Source: Desulfovibrionaceae bacterium
GTDB lineage: Bacteria > Desulfobacterota > Desulfovibrionia > Desulfovibrionales > Desulfovibrionaceae
Assembly (NCBI GenBank): GCA_029011315.1
Contig: JAQXLA010000017.1
Span: 1 to 64,000 of the forward strand
DNA length: 64,000 bases
Direction: 5' to 3'
Under the pieces are notes generated by a model, which did not search any database, had not been told where the DNA came from, and was given only the letters and a program-made list of their open reading frames with translations. Positions 52,129 through 61,502 of the stretch are shown piece by piece (the first letter of the stretch is position 1; the number at the start of each line of letters is the position of its first letter). A program made the translations under genes and the position numbers.

Positions 52129-54924
52129 TTATACTTCTATCCGAACGGAACTTCCTTCTCTTCCACATTCCCTGACAATGCAAATCTGCTTTTCTATACG
52201 GGATCTCAGCATTTCCACATGGGAAATGATACCAATCATGCGGTGTTCGCTTAATTTTTCCAGAACAGTTACAGCTCTATTCAGTGATTCCCGATCCAAA
52301 GAGCCAAAACCCTCATCAATAAACAGCGTTTCGATACGCACGCCTCCGGCGCATGTCTGCACTGCTTCCGACAGCCCCAATGCCAGAGATAACGCAGCCT
52401 GAAAGGATTCTCCCCCCGAAAGCGTCTCTGCCTTTCGAGCCGTGCCACTGTGATGATCATAGACATAAAGATCGAGTCCAGTATGCTGTCGCGATCCTCC
52501 AAGACGATTCTGCCGACGAAATTCATATTGCCCCGAAGACATTTCAAGCATCTGTTTGTCAGCGAATTTCAAAATTCTATCAAAAAACATGCCCTGAACA
52601 TAAGCTTCCAAACCGATATGCTCCTGATCCGCGAGATTGCCGTTCAGCGTATCTGCCAATTCGCTTTTCCAACGAATTTCATCTTCAAGAGTCTCTCTTT
52701 CATGCTGGCAGCGTCTGAGGCTTTCCAGCACAGACTGATGCAATGGAATATTATTCCCTACGATCTCCAACTGCTCTTCTGTTTTCGCAATTTTTTCCGT
52801 AAGGATGCTTGAGGAACGCTGCAAAGATTCTTCTGAAGGCAAATCGTGACGAAAAGCTGAAAGCTGCTTTTCCAGCGAATGCTCTTCCCCTCTAAGTCTG
52901 TCGAGTTCTCCCTGCAAGGCCACTTTTCTGCGTTCCGCTTCCTCGCAGATTCTGGTCAAATCTTTTTTTCTCAGAGTAAGCCGTACGATCTCCCGTTCCA
53001 ATTCCTGCAGAGAAGAAAAAAAGACTCCCAGAGATTGAATCTGCTTCTCTTTTTCCTGAATTTTAATATGGGAGCTTTCAATATTTCTTTCTGTTTCAGA
53101 CAACTGATCCTTCCGCCCCTGAATGAGTCCATCAAGACGCTTCAATACGGCACAAGACCGGATCTTCAGTACTGCATTCTGACGAATCTGATGCACCATT
53201 TCTTCCAGATCAGCTTTTTTTCTTTCTGCCTTATGAATTTCCTCTGAAAGAAAAGCCCGTTCATCCATTTTTCCATCAGACTTCCAGACAGGTTCTCTAT
53301 GAAAAAGACTATCAAAATGACGTCTGAGATTTTCCCGGTGTATACCGACTGCTGCCGAAGCCTTCTGTTGCATAGAAGCCTTTGCATTCAAGGCCTCATC
53401 GGCCTTCTCTGCCTCTGATTTTGCACACTGAACCTGAATCTGAGTTGGAGCCTGAGCAGATATTGGTGCCGGATGAGGGTGATCTTCCGATCCGCACAGA
53501 GGGCACGGTTTACCTGGAAGCAGAGACCTGGCGGCGATTCCCATCTGTTCCGCGATAAAATTGTCAAACATCCGCTCATAACGGAATCTTGTCTCTTTCT
53601 GAATTTCTTTCGCCTTTGCATAGGCTTCTGTTGCGTGCCGCAATGTGTCAAGCATACCATCGAAAGCTCTTGAGGAATCGCGCAGCTGCTCCAAGGTACG
53701 GAGGTTCTGAATCCATTTTTCCATGGACAGCCTGCAGTATTCTTCTCCTGGCAAATTCTGTGCTTCCAGGGTTTGCAAAAAATTCTCCGAGATCTCTTTC
53801 TTTTTCAGACTGCGCTGCAGAGAAGCCTCATATTTTCTTTTCTTCTGATATAAAAAATTGATGACTTTGCTTTCAGACGCAAGATCCGCCTTCAGCCTAT
53901 CAAGCAGCTCATATTTTGTCCGCTCACCTTCTAGCTTGTGCAGTTCAAGCGGCAGAGTTACAAGCTCTTTGCCTTTTTCGATAAGAGTTTTATCAGATTG
54001 GATTTGATCCAGCAGATCAGCCCTATCCTTTTTCTGATGGTGAATTTTTTCCAATTCTCTTTTAATTCTTTCGCGCTCCCTGGCCTGAAGAAAATCATGG
54101 TGTAGATTTTCTCTGAGTTTTGACAATTCTCTTTTTTCTTCCTCATACTGGGATTTTTGATGCATATCGCGTTCAATAACATCCTGCAGGATAGCAAAAA
54201 GCTCAGGAAACGGAGGATAATCCAACCCGGTCAGCTTCATTCTGACTTCATTAAGCCTGTTTTCAAGATCCGCATATCGTTCACATCTCGCCATTTCCGC
54301 GATCTGCATGACAGGCTGCATATTCTTAAGCTTTTTATCCAGTTCCCGCTTTTCATCTCCGATTTTTTTCTGCAGCTCACCATACTTTTCCGTACCGAAA
54401 ATTCTGCTGAAAATTTTACGGCGCTCTTCCGTTCCAGCTCTGAGCAGACGAATAAAATCGCCCTGCGCCAACATGGAAGTCTGAAGAAACTGATTTCTAT
54501 CCAGTCCCAGAATATCCACGATCTTTTTCTTCACATCCTCGCTTCTGGTAAGCTCCGTTCCATCCGGACAACGCAGGACGACCTGCGCAGCAACCTTGAT
54601 AGAACCTTCAGATCGCATCTTGGGTCTCATATAGGCAGCACTTCGTTCAATAACATAAACGGATTCGCCATGAGCAAAGGTCAGAACTACCTTGGTGGGG
54701 ATTTTTGCATCCGCGTATGTACAACGAATCGTTTGAGCATCACGTCCGGCTCCGCTAGGCTCCCCGTACAAGGCAAACATCACAGCGTCAAAAAGCGACG
54801 TTTTTCCGGATCCGGTTTCGCCGGATATCAAATACAGACCTGTTGTGCCCAATTCCTGAAGCGGAATATCTTCCACGCCCGCATACGGCCCAAAAGCGGA
54901 AATCCGAAGATGAAGCGGCCTCAT
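52129..54924 (-). CDS. sbcC: Exonuclease subunit SbcC
   Basis: SMC-like ATPase subunit of the SbcCD nuclease that cuts hairpins and protein-blocked DNA ends. 931 residues. Walker A GETGSGKTS at 35-43, two long coiled coils, the zinc hook CPLCG near residue 485, signature TLSGGESFQAALSLALGL and Walker B LFIDEGFGSLD at the end. The ATG at 54924 overlaps the sbcD stop as ATGA; an ATG four codons earlier is also in frame. Convergent with comM, 12 bases apart. Confidence 0.96.
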   Translation of the reverse strand: MRPLHLRISAFGPYAGVEDIPLQELGTTGLYLISGETGSGKTSLFDAVMFALYGEPSGAGRDAQTIRCTYADAKIPTKVVLTFAHGESVYVIERSAAYMRPKMRSEGSIKVAAQVVLRCPDGTELTRSEDVKKKIVDILGLDRNQFLQTSMLAQGDFIRLLRAGTEERRKIFSRIFGTEKYGELQKKIGDEKRELDKKLKNMQPVMQIAEMARCERYADLENRLNEVRMKLTGLDYPPFPELFAILQDVIERDMHQKSQYEEEKRELSKLRENLHHDFLQARERERIKRELEKIHHQKKDRADLLDQIQSDKTLIEKGKELVTLPLELHKLEGERTKYELLDRLKADLASESKVINFLYQKKRKYEASLQRSLKKKEISENFLQTLEAQNLPGEEYCRLSMEKWIQNLRTLEQLRDSSRAFDGMLDTLRHATEAYAKAKEIQKETRFRYERMFDNFIAEQMGIAARSLLPGKPCPLCGSEDHPHPAPISAQAPTQIQVQCAKSEAEKADEALNAKASMQQKASAAVGIHRENLRRHFDSLFHREPVWKSDGKMDERAFLSEEIHKAERKKADLEEMVHQIRQNAVLKIRSCAVLKRLDGLIQGRKDQLSETERNIESSHIKIQEKEKQIQSLGVFFSSLQELEREIVRLTLRKKDLTRICEEAERRKVALQGELDRLRGEEHSLEKQLSAFRHDLPSEESLQRSSSILTEKIAKTEEQLEIVGNNIPLHQSVLESLRRCQHERETLEDEIRWKSELADTLNGNLADQEHIGLEAYVQGMFFDRILKFADKQMLEMSSGQYEFRRQNRLGGSRQHTGLDLYVYDHHSGTARKAETLSGGESFQAALSLALGLSEAVQTCAGGVRIETLFIDEGFGSLDRESLNRAVTVLEKLSEHRMIGIISHVEMLRSRIEKQICIVRECGREGSSVRIEV

Positions 54925-56051
54925 AACGTTCCCCAAACTTCTTCAATGATGCTACGCAGATATGAGAGCTGTTTTTCATCCATATCACGTCGATTCTGTT
55001 TAAAAAACAACTCCTTGATCATGTCCTCAGGATTCATAGATTCAGCATTTTCCAAAACATCGATTCCGGACAAATCAGCAGATCCATTCTGTCTTTCATA
55101 CCTCAGAGACATCAGATTCGGATAGTTCCTCCGCAGTTTCAGAAACGCATCCGGTTCGCTTCTTTCATCTGTTAAAATAATATGAATATAATCCTGGCTT
55201 AACTCCGCTTCCACCGGATTCCATAATTCATCAAAACGTCCCCGAATTTCACGCATATCTCTCCGAGGCGTCACAACGATCTCCCGTACTTCAACGGGAT
55301 TGGATTTTTTTCTCAATTCTACAATAGTCACGTTTTTTTGATGATGCACTTCGGAACAGGAATATTTCAAAGGAGATCCGCAGTATCGAATGTTCGGCAT
55401 GCCAATATGCTGGGGACGATGCAGATGCCCCAGAGCCGTATATTCAAACAATGCAAAAACTCCAGGATCGGCGCCGTCCAAACCACCAATGCGCTCTTCA
55501 GAATCACTGATTGCCCCGCCATGCACAAACTGATGCGCGACAAGAATGTTTCGAACGGAACAATCAACATGGAGAGCTTCCACAGCAGTACGGAGAACAT
55601 CGTCTTCATTGTTCAAAACAGCATCGGGGAAACAGCGCTGCACATCTCGTTTCCGAACAAACGGCAGCAGATGCACATGAACTTCTCCCCATTCATCCCA
55701 GAAAACCACAGGATCGGAATGTCCGCTGTACGGCCGGGCTATATGCACTCCGTGCCGTTTCATAAAATCCGATCCGAAGGCAAGCCGCATATCAGAATCG
55801 TGATTTCCGGGGATCAGACAAACGGGAATACGGAGCTCATCAAAACGCAGCAGAAAATTCTCAAAAAGCCGAAGTGCTTCCTCGGAAGGACTGGAGGTGT
55901 CATAAATATCGCCTGCAATGAGAACAGCATCGATCTCTTCCTTCTGCGCAGCATCAGTAATTTGCTGAAAAATGTATCGCTGATCTTCCAGCATGGAATA
56001 GGCCAGCACACGTTTTCCAATATGCAAATCTGCAAGATGCAGAAATTTCAC
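54921..56051 (-). CDS. sbcD: Exonuclease subunit SbcD
   Basis: Mre11-like manganese nuclease, partner of SbcC. 376 residues. The five phosphoesterase motifs are visible: LADLHIGKRV, AGDIYDTSSPSEEAL, GNHDSDMRLAFG, VAHQFVHGG and LGHLHRPQ. YCGSPLKYSCSE is the standard SbcD block that follows. The C-terminal ~110 residues form the SbcC-binding region. It is the first gene of the pair and overlaps sbcC by four bases. Confidence 0.95.
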   Translation of the reverse strand: MKFLHLADLHIGKRVLAYSMLEDQRYIFQQITDAAQKEEIDAVLIAGDIYDTSSPSEEALRLFENFLLRFDELRIPVCLIPGNHDSDMRLAFGSDFMKRHGVHIARPYSGHSDPVVFWDEWGEVHVHLLPFVRKRDVQRCFPDAVLNNEDDVLRTAVEALHVDCSVRNILVAHQFVHGGAISDSEERIGGLDGADPGVFALFEYTALGHLHRPQHIGMPNIRYCGSPLKYSCSEVHHQKNVTIVELRKKSNPVEVREIVVTPRRDMREIRGRFDELWNPVEAELSQDYIHIILTDERSEPDAFLKLRRNYPNLMSLRYERQNGSADLSGIDVLENAESMNPEDMIKELFFKQNRRDMDEKQLSYLRSIIEEVWGTL

Positions 56052-56112
56052 GGCAAGGCCTCCTCTGTAGTGTCGAGCGAAATAAACCGCAGGATGCCCG
56101 CACTAGCGGCCA

Positions 56113-57057
56113 TTACTGCGCAGATTTCGGCATCATGCGTCTGCGCAAGCCTGCGTAAACCGATCCGAGAATCACCTGCAGTGACGCATTGATGACTCCA
56201 GGAAGCACAGCCAGCGGATATGCTGACAAATGCAGAGCAGCCAGAGCCACGCTCAAACCACTGTTCTGAATACCGACTTCTACGGAAACGGCAGAACTCC
56301 GGGCATAGGACATTCTGCACAATCTGGCTATACCATAGCCAAACAGCAGTCCTAAACAAGTTTGCACAGCAGCAGCCAGAGCGATGATCGCACCGCATTC
56401 CAACAGGCGATCCACATTGGAAGCAAGAATACCTCCAACAATCAGCACAATACCTGTTATGGAAATCAGAGGGCAAAGTTCCGCCATCCCAGCAAAGCCC
56501 GACCCGGCCAAACGACGAATGAAGATGCCTCCGAGGACAGGAAGAAGAACTATTTTCAATGTAGAAAGACACATGGCACCAAACGAAACGCTGACCCAGC
56601 TATCGGCAATACCGTAAAACAGCAGAGGCGTCACAACAGGAGCGGCAAGCGTGGAAAAAACCGTCATGCCCACAGACAGAGCAACGTCTCCTCCAGCCAT
56701 ATAGGTCAGGACATTGCTTGACGTTCCGCCAGGACAGCATCCGATCAGCAAAATCCCCAAAGTAGCCTCAGGAGGAAGGGGCAAAACAGACACAATCAGA
56801 AGAGCCAGAAGCGGCATACCAAGAAATTGCGCAAAGAAACCAATCATCAGCGGTTTCGGATGCCGAAAGACAACGACGAAATCCTCAAGCTTGATGGTTA
56901 ACCCCATCCCAAGCATGATAATGGAAAGAAACAGAGCGGAATGCGCAGAGGCCCAGCGAAAATAGTTGGGAAAACAGCAGGCCAAAATAGAAAAAAATAT
57001 CGTAACCAGCCCGACGTGCCTGGAAAGCACTGCGCTAAGACGCCTCAAAGCGAACAT
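56113..57057 (-). CDS. Bile acid:sodium symporter (BASS) family transporter, PanS candidate
   Basis: 314 residues with about nine or ten membrane segments. MLGMGLTIKLEDF and GCCPGGTSSNVLTYMAGGDVALSV (with the sodium-site glycines) are hallmarks of the family, as is the EVGIQNSGLSVALA block. I chose ATG 57057, with GAGGAG five bases ahead, over the frame's first ATG at 57117. It lies 56 bases after panD in the same direction, behind panC. A BASS member, PanS, is known to take up ketopantoate in Salmonella, so a role in pantoate supply is likely here but inferred from position. Confidence 0.88.
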   Translation of the reverse strand: MFALRRLSAVLSRHVGLVTIFFSILACCFPNYFRWASAHSALFLSIIMLGMGLTIKLEDFVVVFRHPKPLMIGFFAQFLGMPLLALLIVSVLPLPPEATLGILLIGCCPGGTSSNVLTYMAGGDVALSVGMTVFSTLAAPVVTPLLFYGIADSWVSVSFGAMCLSTLKIVLLPVLGGIFIRRLAGSGFAGMAELCPLISITGIVLIVGGILASNVDRLLECGAIIALAAAVQTCLGLLFGYGIARLCRMSYARSSAVSVEVGIQNSGLSVALAALHLSAYPLAVLPGVINASLQVILGSVYAGLRRRMMPKSAQ

Positions 57058-57113
57058 GAGCACTCCTCTGAACTGAACGAAACCATGTTGTTTCAAATCG
57101 ACTGAAACGGATA

Positions 57114-57512
57114 TCAATCAGCTGTCTCGTCCGCGCATATTCCATGTTTTTCATAGCGGACAACGCTCTTTACAGCATTTCGATCATCCACAAAAACAAC
57201 TTTTGGCGGATTGGAATGCAGTTCTTCAGGCGTCATTTGAGCATACGCCATAATAATGGCTTTGTCGCCAGGCTGAACCAGACGGGCTGCGGCACCGTTC
57301 AGGCAAATAACACCGCTGCCTCGCTGCCCGGCGATGACATAGGTTTCCAGCCGATTCCCATTATCAATGTCGACGACCTGCACGCGCTCGTATTCCAGAA
57401 TGCCGGAAGCCTCCAAAAGAGACTCATCTACAGTAATGCTGCCGACATAATTCAACTCAGCCTGCGTTACAGTAACCCTGTGAATCTTGCCCTTCAGCGC
57501 AGTAATCAGCAC
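57114..57512 (-). CDS. panD: Aspartate 1-decarboxylase
   Basis: Pyruvoyl enzyme making beta-alanine, half of pantothenate. 132 residues. The self-cleavage site Gly24-Ser25 is in YVGSITVD, Lys9 and Tyr58-type residues are in place, and [16 protein letters not shown] with [17 protein letters not shown] completes the barrel. It overlaps the panC end by seven bases, so the genes are coupled. BASS transporter gene follows. Confidence 0.96.
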   Translation of the reverse strand: MLITALKGKIHRVTVTQAELNYVGSITVDESLLEASGILEYERVQVVDIDNGNRLETYVIAGQRGSGVICLNGAAARLVQPGDKAIIMAYAQMTPEELHSNPPKVVFVDDRNAVKSVVRYEKHGICADETAD

Positions 57513-58360
57513 AGAGGATCTCCGAAGAAAAAATTGTCAATGAGTCGGGTTGTGCCAATATACACAGCCATAGCACACAATACCGGACCTTCTATACGTT
57601 CCACAGGCGTCATGCTCTGAGCATCCGCCACCGTTACATAGTCAATGCGAGCCAACGGCTCCTGTTCAATGAGACATTTCATCGCAGATTCGACTGCCGC
57701 AGCACTCCGCTCTCCATGTTCCATCATCTCTCTGCCGAGTGCAACCGCCCGGCTCAATACAACGGCAGCGCGCCTCTCCTCCGGATTAAGATACGTATTG
57801 CGGGAACTTTTCGCCAGACCATCTGGTTCACGGATAATAGGACAGCCGACGATCTGAATATCAAACTGAAGATCTCGAACCATTCGGCGGACAATAGCCA
57901 GCTGCTGTGCATCCTTTTGCCCGAAATAGGCACGATCCGGCATGACGATGTGGAACAGTTTGCTCACGACTGTACACATGCCGCGAAAATGCGTAGGTCG
58001 CGTCTTTCCGCATAAAAAACGGCTTAAGTCCGGAACATCAACGAATGTGCAGAATCCGGGGAGATACATTTCCTCAGGAGCAGGATGAAAAAGGGCATGA
58101 GCACCGGCTTTTTCACACAGAATCGTATCCGCTTCAAGATTACGCGGATAGCTGGCAAGATCCTCATTCGGCCCAAACTGAATGGGGTTGACAAAAACGC
58201 TTACGACCACACGATCATTTTCCCGAACAGCACAGTCGATCAGGCTGCGGTGGCCTTCGTGCAAAAAGCCCATCGTCGGCACCAAGCCGACGGAAAGTCC
58301 CTCTCTGCGCCAGCCCTTGACAATCTTTCTTATTTCTTCAACTGTTGAAAAAACCTGCAT
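57506..58360 (-). CDS. panC: Pantothenate synthetase
   Basis: ATP-dependent ligase joining pantoate and beta-alanine. 284 residues. [15 protein letters not shown] holds the HxGH nucleotide motif. [26 protein letters not shown] and [12 protein letters not shown] (KMSKS equivalent) follow. ATG 58360 has GGGGA six bases ahead. First gene of panC-panD-transporter. panB and panE, which make pantoate, are not in this window. It serves the same route as coaX at 24348. Confidence 0.96.
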   Translation of the reverse strand: MQVFSTVEEIRKIVKGWRREGLSVGLVPTMGFLHEGHRSLIDCAVRENDRVVVSVFVNPIQFGPNEDLASYPRNLEADTILCEKAGAHALFHPAPEEMYLPGFCTFVDVPDLSRFLCGKTRPTHFRGMCTVVSKLFHIVMPDRAYFGQKDAQQLAIVRRMVRDLQFDIQIVGCPIIREPDGLAKSSRNTYLNPEERRAAVVLSRAVALGREMMEHGERSAAAVESAMKCLIEQEPLARIDYVTVADAQSMTPVERIEGPVLCAMAVYIGTTRLIDNFFFGDPLC

Positions 58361-58398
58361 GATATTCCCCGATAGCAATAAAAGCTTTTTTCTTACGG

Positions 58399-58425
58399 AA
58401 AAAGGACAGACGAGGTCTGTCCTTT
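58399..58425 (-). terminator. Rho-independent terminator of dsrC
   Basis: A perfect 10-bp stem AAAGGACAGA / TCTGTCCTTT with a 5-base loop, followed on the minus strand by T residues. It separates dsrC from panC. Confidence 0.88.
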
Positions 58426-58450
58426 ACGCTCACCGACAAAGAAAAACAGC

Positions 58451-58768
58451 CTAGACGCATCCCGTAGGCTTGGGAAGACCAGACATTTTGCAGGCTCCCT
58501 TGCCAGGACCTGAAGGAAAAAGCTCATAAATTTCCTTCAGTTTAAAGCCAGTGCTTTTTGAAAGCGTCCGCACCATGGGAGCCAGATTATTCTTTCGATA
58601 ATAATCCTGCAGGAATTCGATGATTTTCCAATGCTGATCCGTAAGTTCGGTAATGCCCTCAGAATCCTTGACATATTCTACCCAATCGGGGCACCAGTCT
58701 TCAAATTTCAGCAGGAAACCGTCATCATCAACCTCAAAGGATTTGCCTTTAAAGGTGACTTCCGCCAT
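58451..58768 (-). CDS. dsrC: DsrC, sulfur-carrier partner of dissimilatory sulfite reductase
   Basis: 105 residues. The C-terminal arm carries both redox cysteines, Cys93 and the penultimate Cys104, ten residues apart (ACKMSGLPKPTGCV). Their presence separates true DsrC, which forms the trisulfide with sulfite reductase DsrAB, from TusE-type relatives, which keep only the last. Core blocks FEDWCPDWVEYVKDSEGI and GFKLKEIYELFPSGPGKGAC are typical. ATG 58768 with AAGGAG ahead. A stand-alone gene with its own terminator, as in Desulfovibrio, where dsrC is apart from dsrAB. It shows a sulfite-respiring host. Confidence 0.95.
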   Translation of the reverse strand: MAEVTFKGKSFEVDDDGFLLKFEDWCPDWVEYVKDSEGITELTDQHWKIIEFLQDYYRKNNLAPMVRTLSKSTGFKLKEIYELFPSGPGKGACKMSGLPKPTGCV

Positions 58769-58837
58769 TCTGTTTCTCCTTCTGAAAAAATCCTCAATTT
58801 TCTTTTTTTTACCACAGCCTTCAGATATGCGCAAGAT

Positions 58838-59266
58838 TCATCCCCGTTCTCTCTGAACAAAGGCAACGGCATGTTCAAGACATGCTGCACACACCTCATC
58901 CATTTCAGACCCGTGATCATATCCAGCAAGATGCCCAATTCCGTGAGCGAGCAGCCGCAGGCAGTGAAGGGATGGATCCTGACCGTACAGCAGACTTTCA
59001 CGTGAAACCATCTCCACATTCAGAGCCAGAGATCCAAGATAACTGCCATCATCGTTTGGAAACGACAGGATATTTGTCGGTCCAAAACAGGCAAGATAGG
59101 CCAAATTCAACTCGGCAATGCCGGCATCTCCTGTCAGACGAAGATCAAGCTCTGTTTCCGAAGCAAAATTCAGGGTTTCCATCATCACACAGCAGATTTT
59201 CCGAAGCTGACGGGCATCAAAAGGCAGAAATACGCTCAGACAAGGTTCCTCAATTCGTATATTCAT
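58838..59266 (-). CDS. ybeY: rRNA maturation endoribonuclease YbeY
   Basis: Zinc enzyme needed for 16S 3'-end processing and ribosome quality control. About 142 residues. The metal site HGIGHLAGYDHGSEMDE has the H-x3-H-x5-H pattern. ILSFPNDDGSYLGSLALNVEMV is the preceding block, where the usual GDI is altered to GSL. ATG 59266 with GGAG six bases ahead lies inside the end of the HD gene (17-base overlap). Third gene of phoH-HD-ybeY, a widespread order. Confidence 0.9.
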   Translation of the reverse strand: MNIRIEEPCLSVFLPFDARQLRKICCVMMETLNFASETELDLRLTGDAGIAELNLAYLACFGPTNILSFPNDDGSYLGSLALNVEMVSRESLLYGQDPSLHCLRLLAHGIGHLAGYDHGSEMDEVCAACLEHAVAFVQRERG

Positions 59267-61502
59267 GCCGATCTCCATCGTTTTCCGTCTGAGGCAAAGT
59301 CTGCTGCCGATCGGTCTTGACATTGGGATAGGCGATACGCTGATGATGCAGACTGCTCAATGTCCGGACAAACGTTTCTGAAATAATATGCAGATCCCGA
59401 AACGTCAGTCTGGATTCATCCAGCTGACCGTCGGCAAAAAGATTCTTAATCATGATTTCGACATGCGAGCGCAGTCTTTCAGGGGTAGGATCATTCAGCG
59501 TACGGGATGAAGCCTCGACAACATCTGCCAGCATAACAATAGCCGCTTCTCTGGACTGCGGTTTAGGTCCCGGATAGCTGTAATCCTCCTTCCGGGGGTT
59601 TTCTCCTGCATTCTGCGCTTTGCCAAAAAAATACCGCATGAGAGATGTGCCATGATGCTGCGCTATGATTTCCGTAATTTCGTCTCCGAGACGGTATGCT
59701 TTCGCCATTTCAACGCCTTTTTTGACGTGAGAAAGCAAAATCAGCGCACTCATGCTCGGTGCAAGATGATCATGGCGGTTCGGACCGCCAAACTGATTTT
59801 CAATATAATATCCAGGATACGCCAGTTTGCCGATGTCGTGATATAGAGCCGCAACGCGGCACAGAAGGATATTCGCACCAATCGCTCCTGCTCCTGCTTC
59901 CACCATATTCGCAACGACAAGAGAATGCTGATAGGTTCCGGGAATTCTGACCATCATTTCCCTCAGCAGAGGCTGCTCGAAATTCATCAGTTCCATTAAC
60001 CGGAACCGCGTGGTGTACCCGAAAGACATTTCCATAATGGGACTGAGAGCAAAAATCACCGTAACAGACAGCAGGCCGTTTGCAAATACGGTTCCCAGCA
60101 TATAGAGAAACGGCGTGCAGCCACGGAAACCGACCAGCCAGCCGCAGGCAATCCCGACAGCAGCCATGCCAATCACCATAGGGAAGAAGTTGAGCACTAT
60201 ATCCTGTCGGGAACGCGCGGTTAAGGACAGCCTGGTGCTCAGCATGCAGGACATGAAGGAAAACAGAAAAAGGACAATTCCCTCACGGAACATCATGATA
60301 TGGATAAAGGCAAGCATCAGACTGACGGCGCAGTACCGCTTTGCAGAAAGAATCATGGCGCACAAGCCGGCAAAGCCGGCCGTAGGGAAAAGATATCCGA
60401 CATAGAACAGCGCCTGCGGCTCAATGGCTCTGGACAATACAAGATATAAATTCTTCACTCCGAAGCCGCATACGAACAGCACAACTGAAAGAAAAATAAA
60501 ATCCTTATCCTTCAAACGGTTGAACGAAGAAATATTCAGATTTCCCGGAGAAATATACAGCCCGGCACCGATCAGCAGAAGCATCATAAAGCTCCCTGCT
60601 ACGATACGCAGCTGAAGCGGATCTCTGTTTTCTCTGGACAGCATCTTCAATTTCAGATGCTTTTCCCGAGTGACGGTTTCTCCCTGAAAAACAATGACGT
60701 CTCCCTGGCGTATGGAATATTCCACAGGAGCCACGGCACTGGCGGCAAACTGCCGCCTCATTTCCGTTACCTCAGAATTGACAGTCAACGTCGGTTTAAC
60801 CAGCTCGCCAAAAAATGCATAGAGTGCCAGCTTATCCTCTCGAGTAAGCTTCGACTCCATACGCAATGTTCGGAAAAACATGGCTCTGAGAGTATCGATG
60901 TCCTCAAGCGTTTCAAAATTAAAAACCGTCTGTTCCGTATTGTCGTCAAGATTCCGGATAACGATCCCGTTTCTCGCACCAATAGCAGCACGCATGTCTG
61001 TCAGAACACCCCTGCGCAGCTTTGTTTCAAACCATGGCAGAGCAACATCAACAGCATACTGACGCACTGACGCTTTTTCCCAGCTTGCCGATCCGGAATA
61101 AAAAAAACTTCCCGGATGATCCATTGCGGGCATTCCATGCAATCCGCCCTCGGAAAATTCCAACTCATCAAGACGGGTCAGCGTCTCCATGACCTTCTGA
61201 TGCAGATCCGCAACCGGCGCAGAACTCAAATCAAAAACAAGAGGCTGTTGCGCAGCAATGCGCTGACGCCTGGATTCCGTCGCTTCCGGATCGGCAACCC
61301 TTCCAGAACGAAATGCCACGATATCTTCTTCCGCGACATCTCCGACCTGAAGAACGGGCAAAACAACGCGGTAATGCAATCCTGCAAGAAAAGCCAGCAG
61401 CAGAAAAACACCGACCAGCACAGCAGGACCCACACCAAACCGACGGGCATCCGAACACACATGCCATTTTCTGAAAGTGGCTTTGAAAAAGCTGTATTTC
61501 AT
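59250..61502 (-). CDS. 7TM-HD family cyclic-di-AMP-type phosphodiesterase (PgpH-like)
   Basis: 750 residues. One N-terminal membrane segment, an extracytoplasmic 7TMR-HDED domain (about 45-290), seven membrane helices (about 295-485) and a cytosolic HD domain with PGTYQHSLVVANMVEAG, LYHDIGK and IAQHHGTSLMRYF. PgpH in Listeria hydrolyses c-di-AMP; substrate here is inferred. It overlaps phoH upstream (ATGA) and ybeY downstream. The same trio is conserved in many bacteria. Confidence 0.92.
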   Translation of the reverse strand: MKYSFFKATFRKWHVCSDARRFGVGPAVLVGVFLLLAFLAGLHYRVVLPVLQVGDVAEEDIVAFRSGRVADPEATESRRQRIAAQQPLVFDLSSAPVADLHQKVMETLTRLDELEFSEGGLHGMPAMDHPGSFFYSGSASWEKASVRQYAVDVALPWFETKLRRGVLTDMRAAIGARNGIVIRNLDDNTEQTVFNFETLEDIDTLRAMFFRTLRMESKLTREDKLALYAFFGELVKPTLTVNSEVTEMRRQFAASAVAPVEYSIRQGDVIVFQGETVTREKHLKLKMLSRENRDPLQLRIVAGSFMMLLLIGAGLYISPGNLNISSFNRLKDKDFIFLSVVLFVCGFGVKNLYLVLSRAIEPQALFYVGYLFPTAGFAGLCAMILSAKRYCAVSLMLAFIHIMMFREGIVLFLFSFMSCMLSTRLSLTARSRQDIVLNFFPMVIGMAAVGIACGWLVGFRGCTPFLYMLGTVFANGLLSVTVIFALSPIMEMSFGYTTRFRLMELMNFEQPLLREMMVRIPGTYQHSLVVANMVEAGAGAIGANILLCRVAALYHDIGKLAYPGYYIENQFGGPNRHDHLAPSMSALILLSHVKKGVEMAKAYRLGDEITEIIAQHHGTSLMRYFFGKAQNAGENPRKEDYSYPGPKPQSREAAIVMLADVVEASSRTLNDPTPERLRSHVEIMIKNLFADGQLDESRLTFRDLHIISETFVRTLSSLHHQRIAYPNVKTDRQQTLPQTENDGDRHEYTN

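Noticed and set aside
54157-55125. 322-codon open frame antisense to sbcC and sbcD
   Set aside because: It crosses two well-supported genes and has no recognisable domain.
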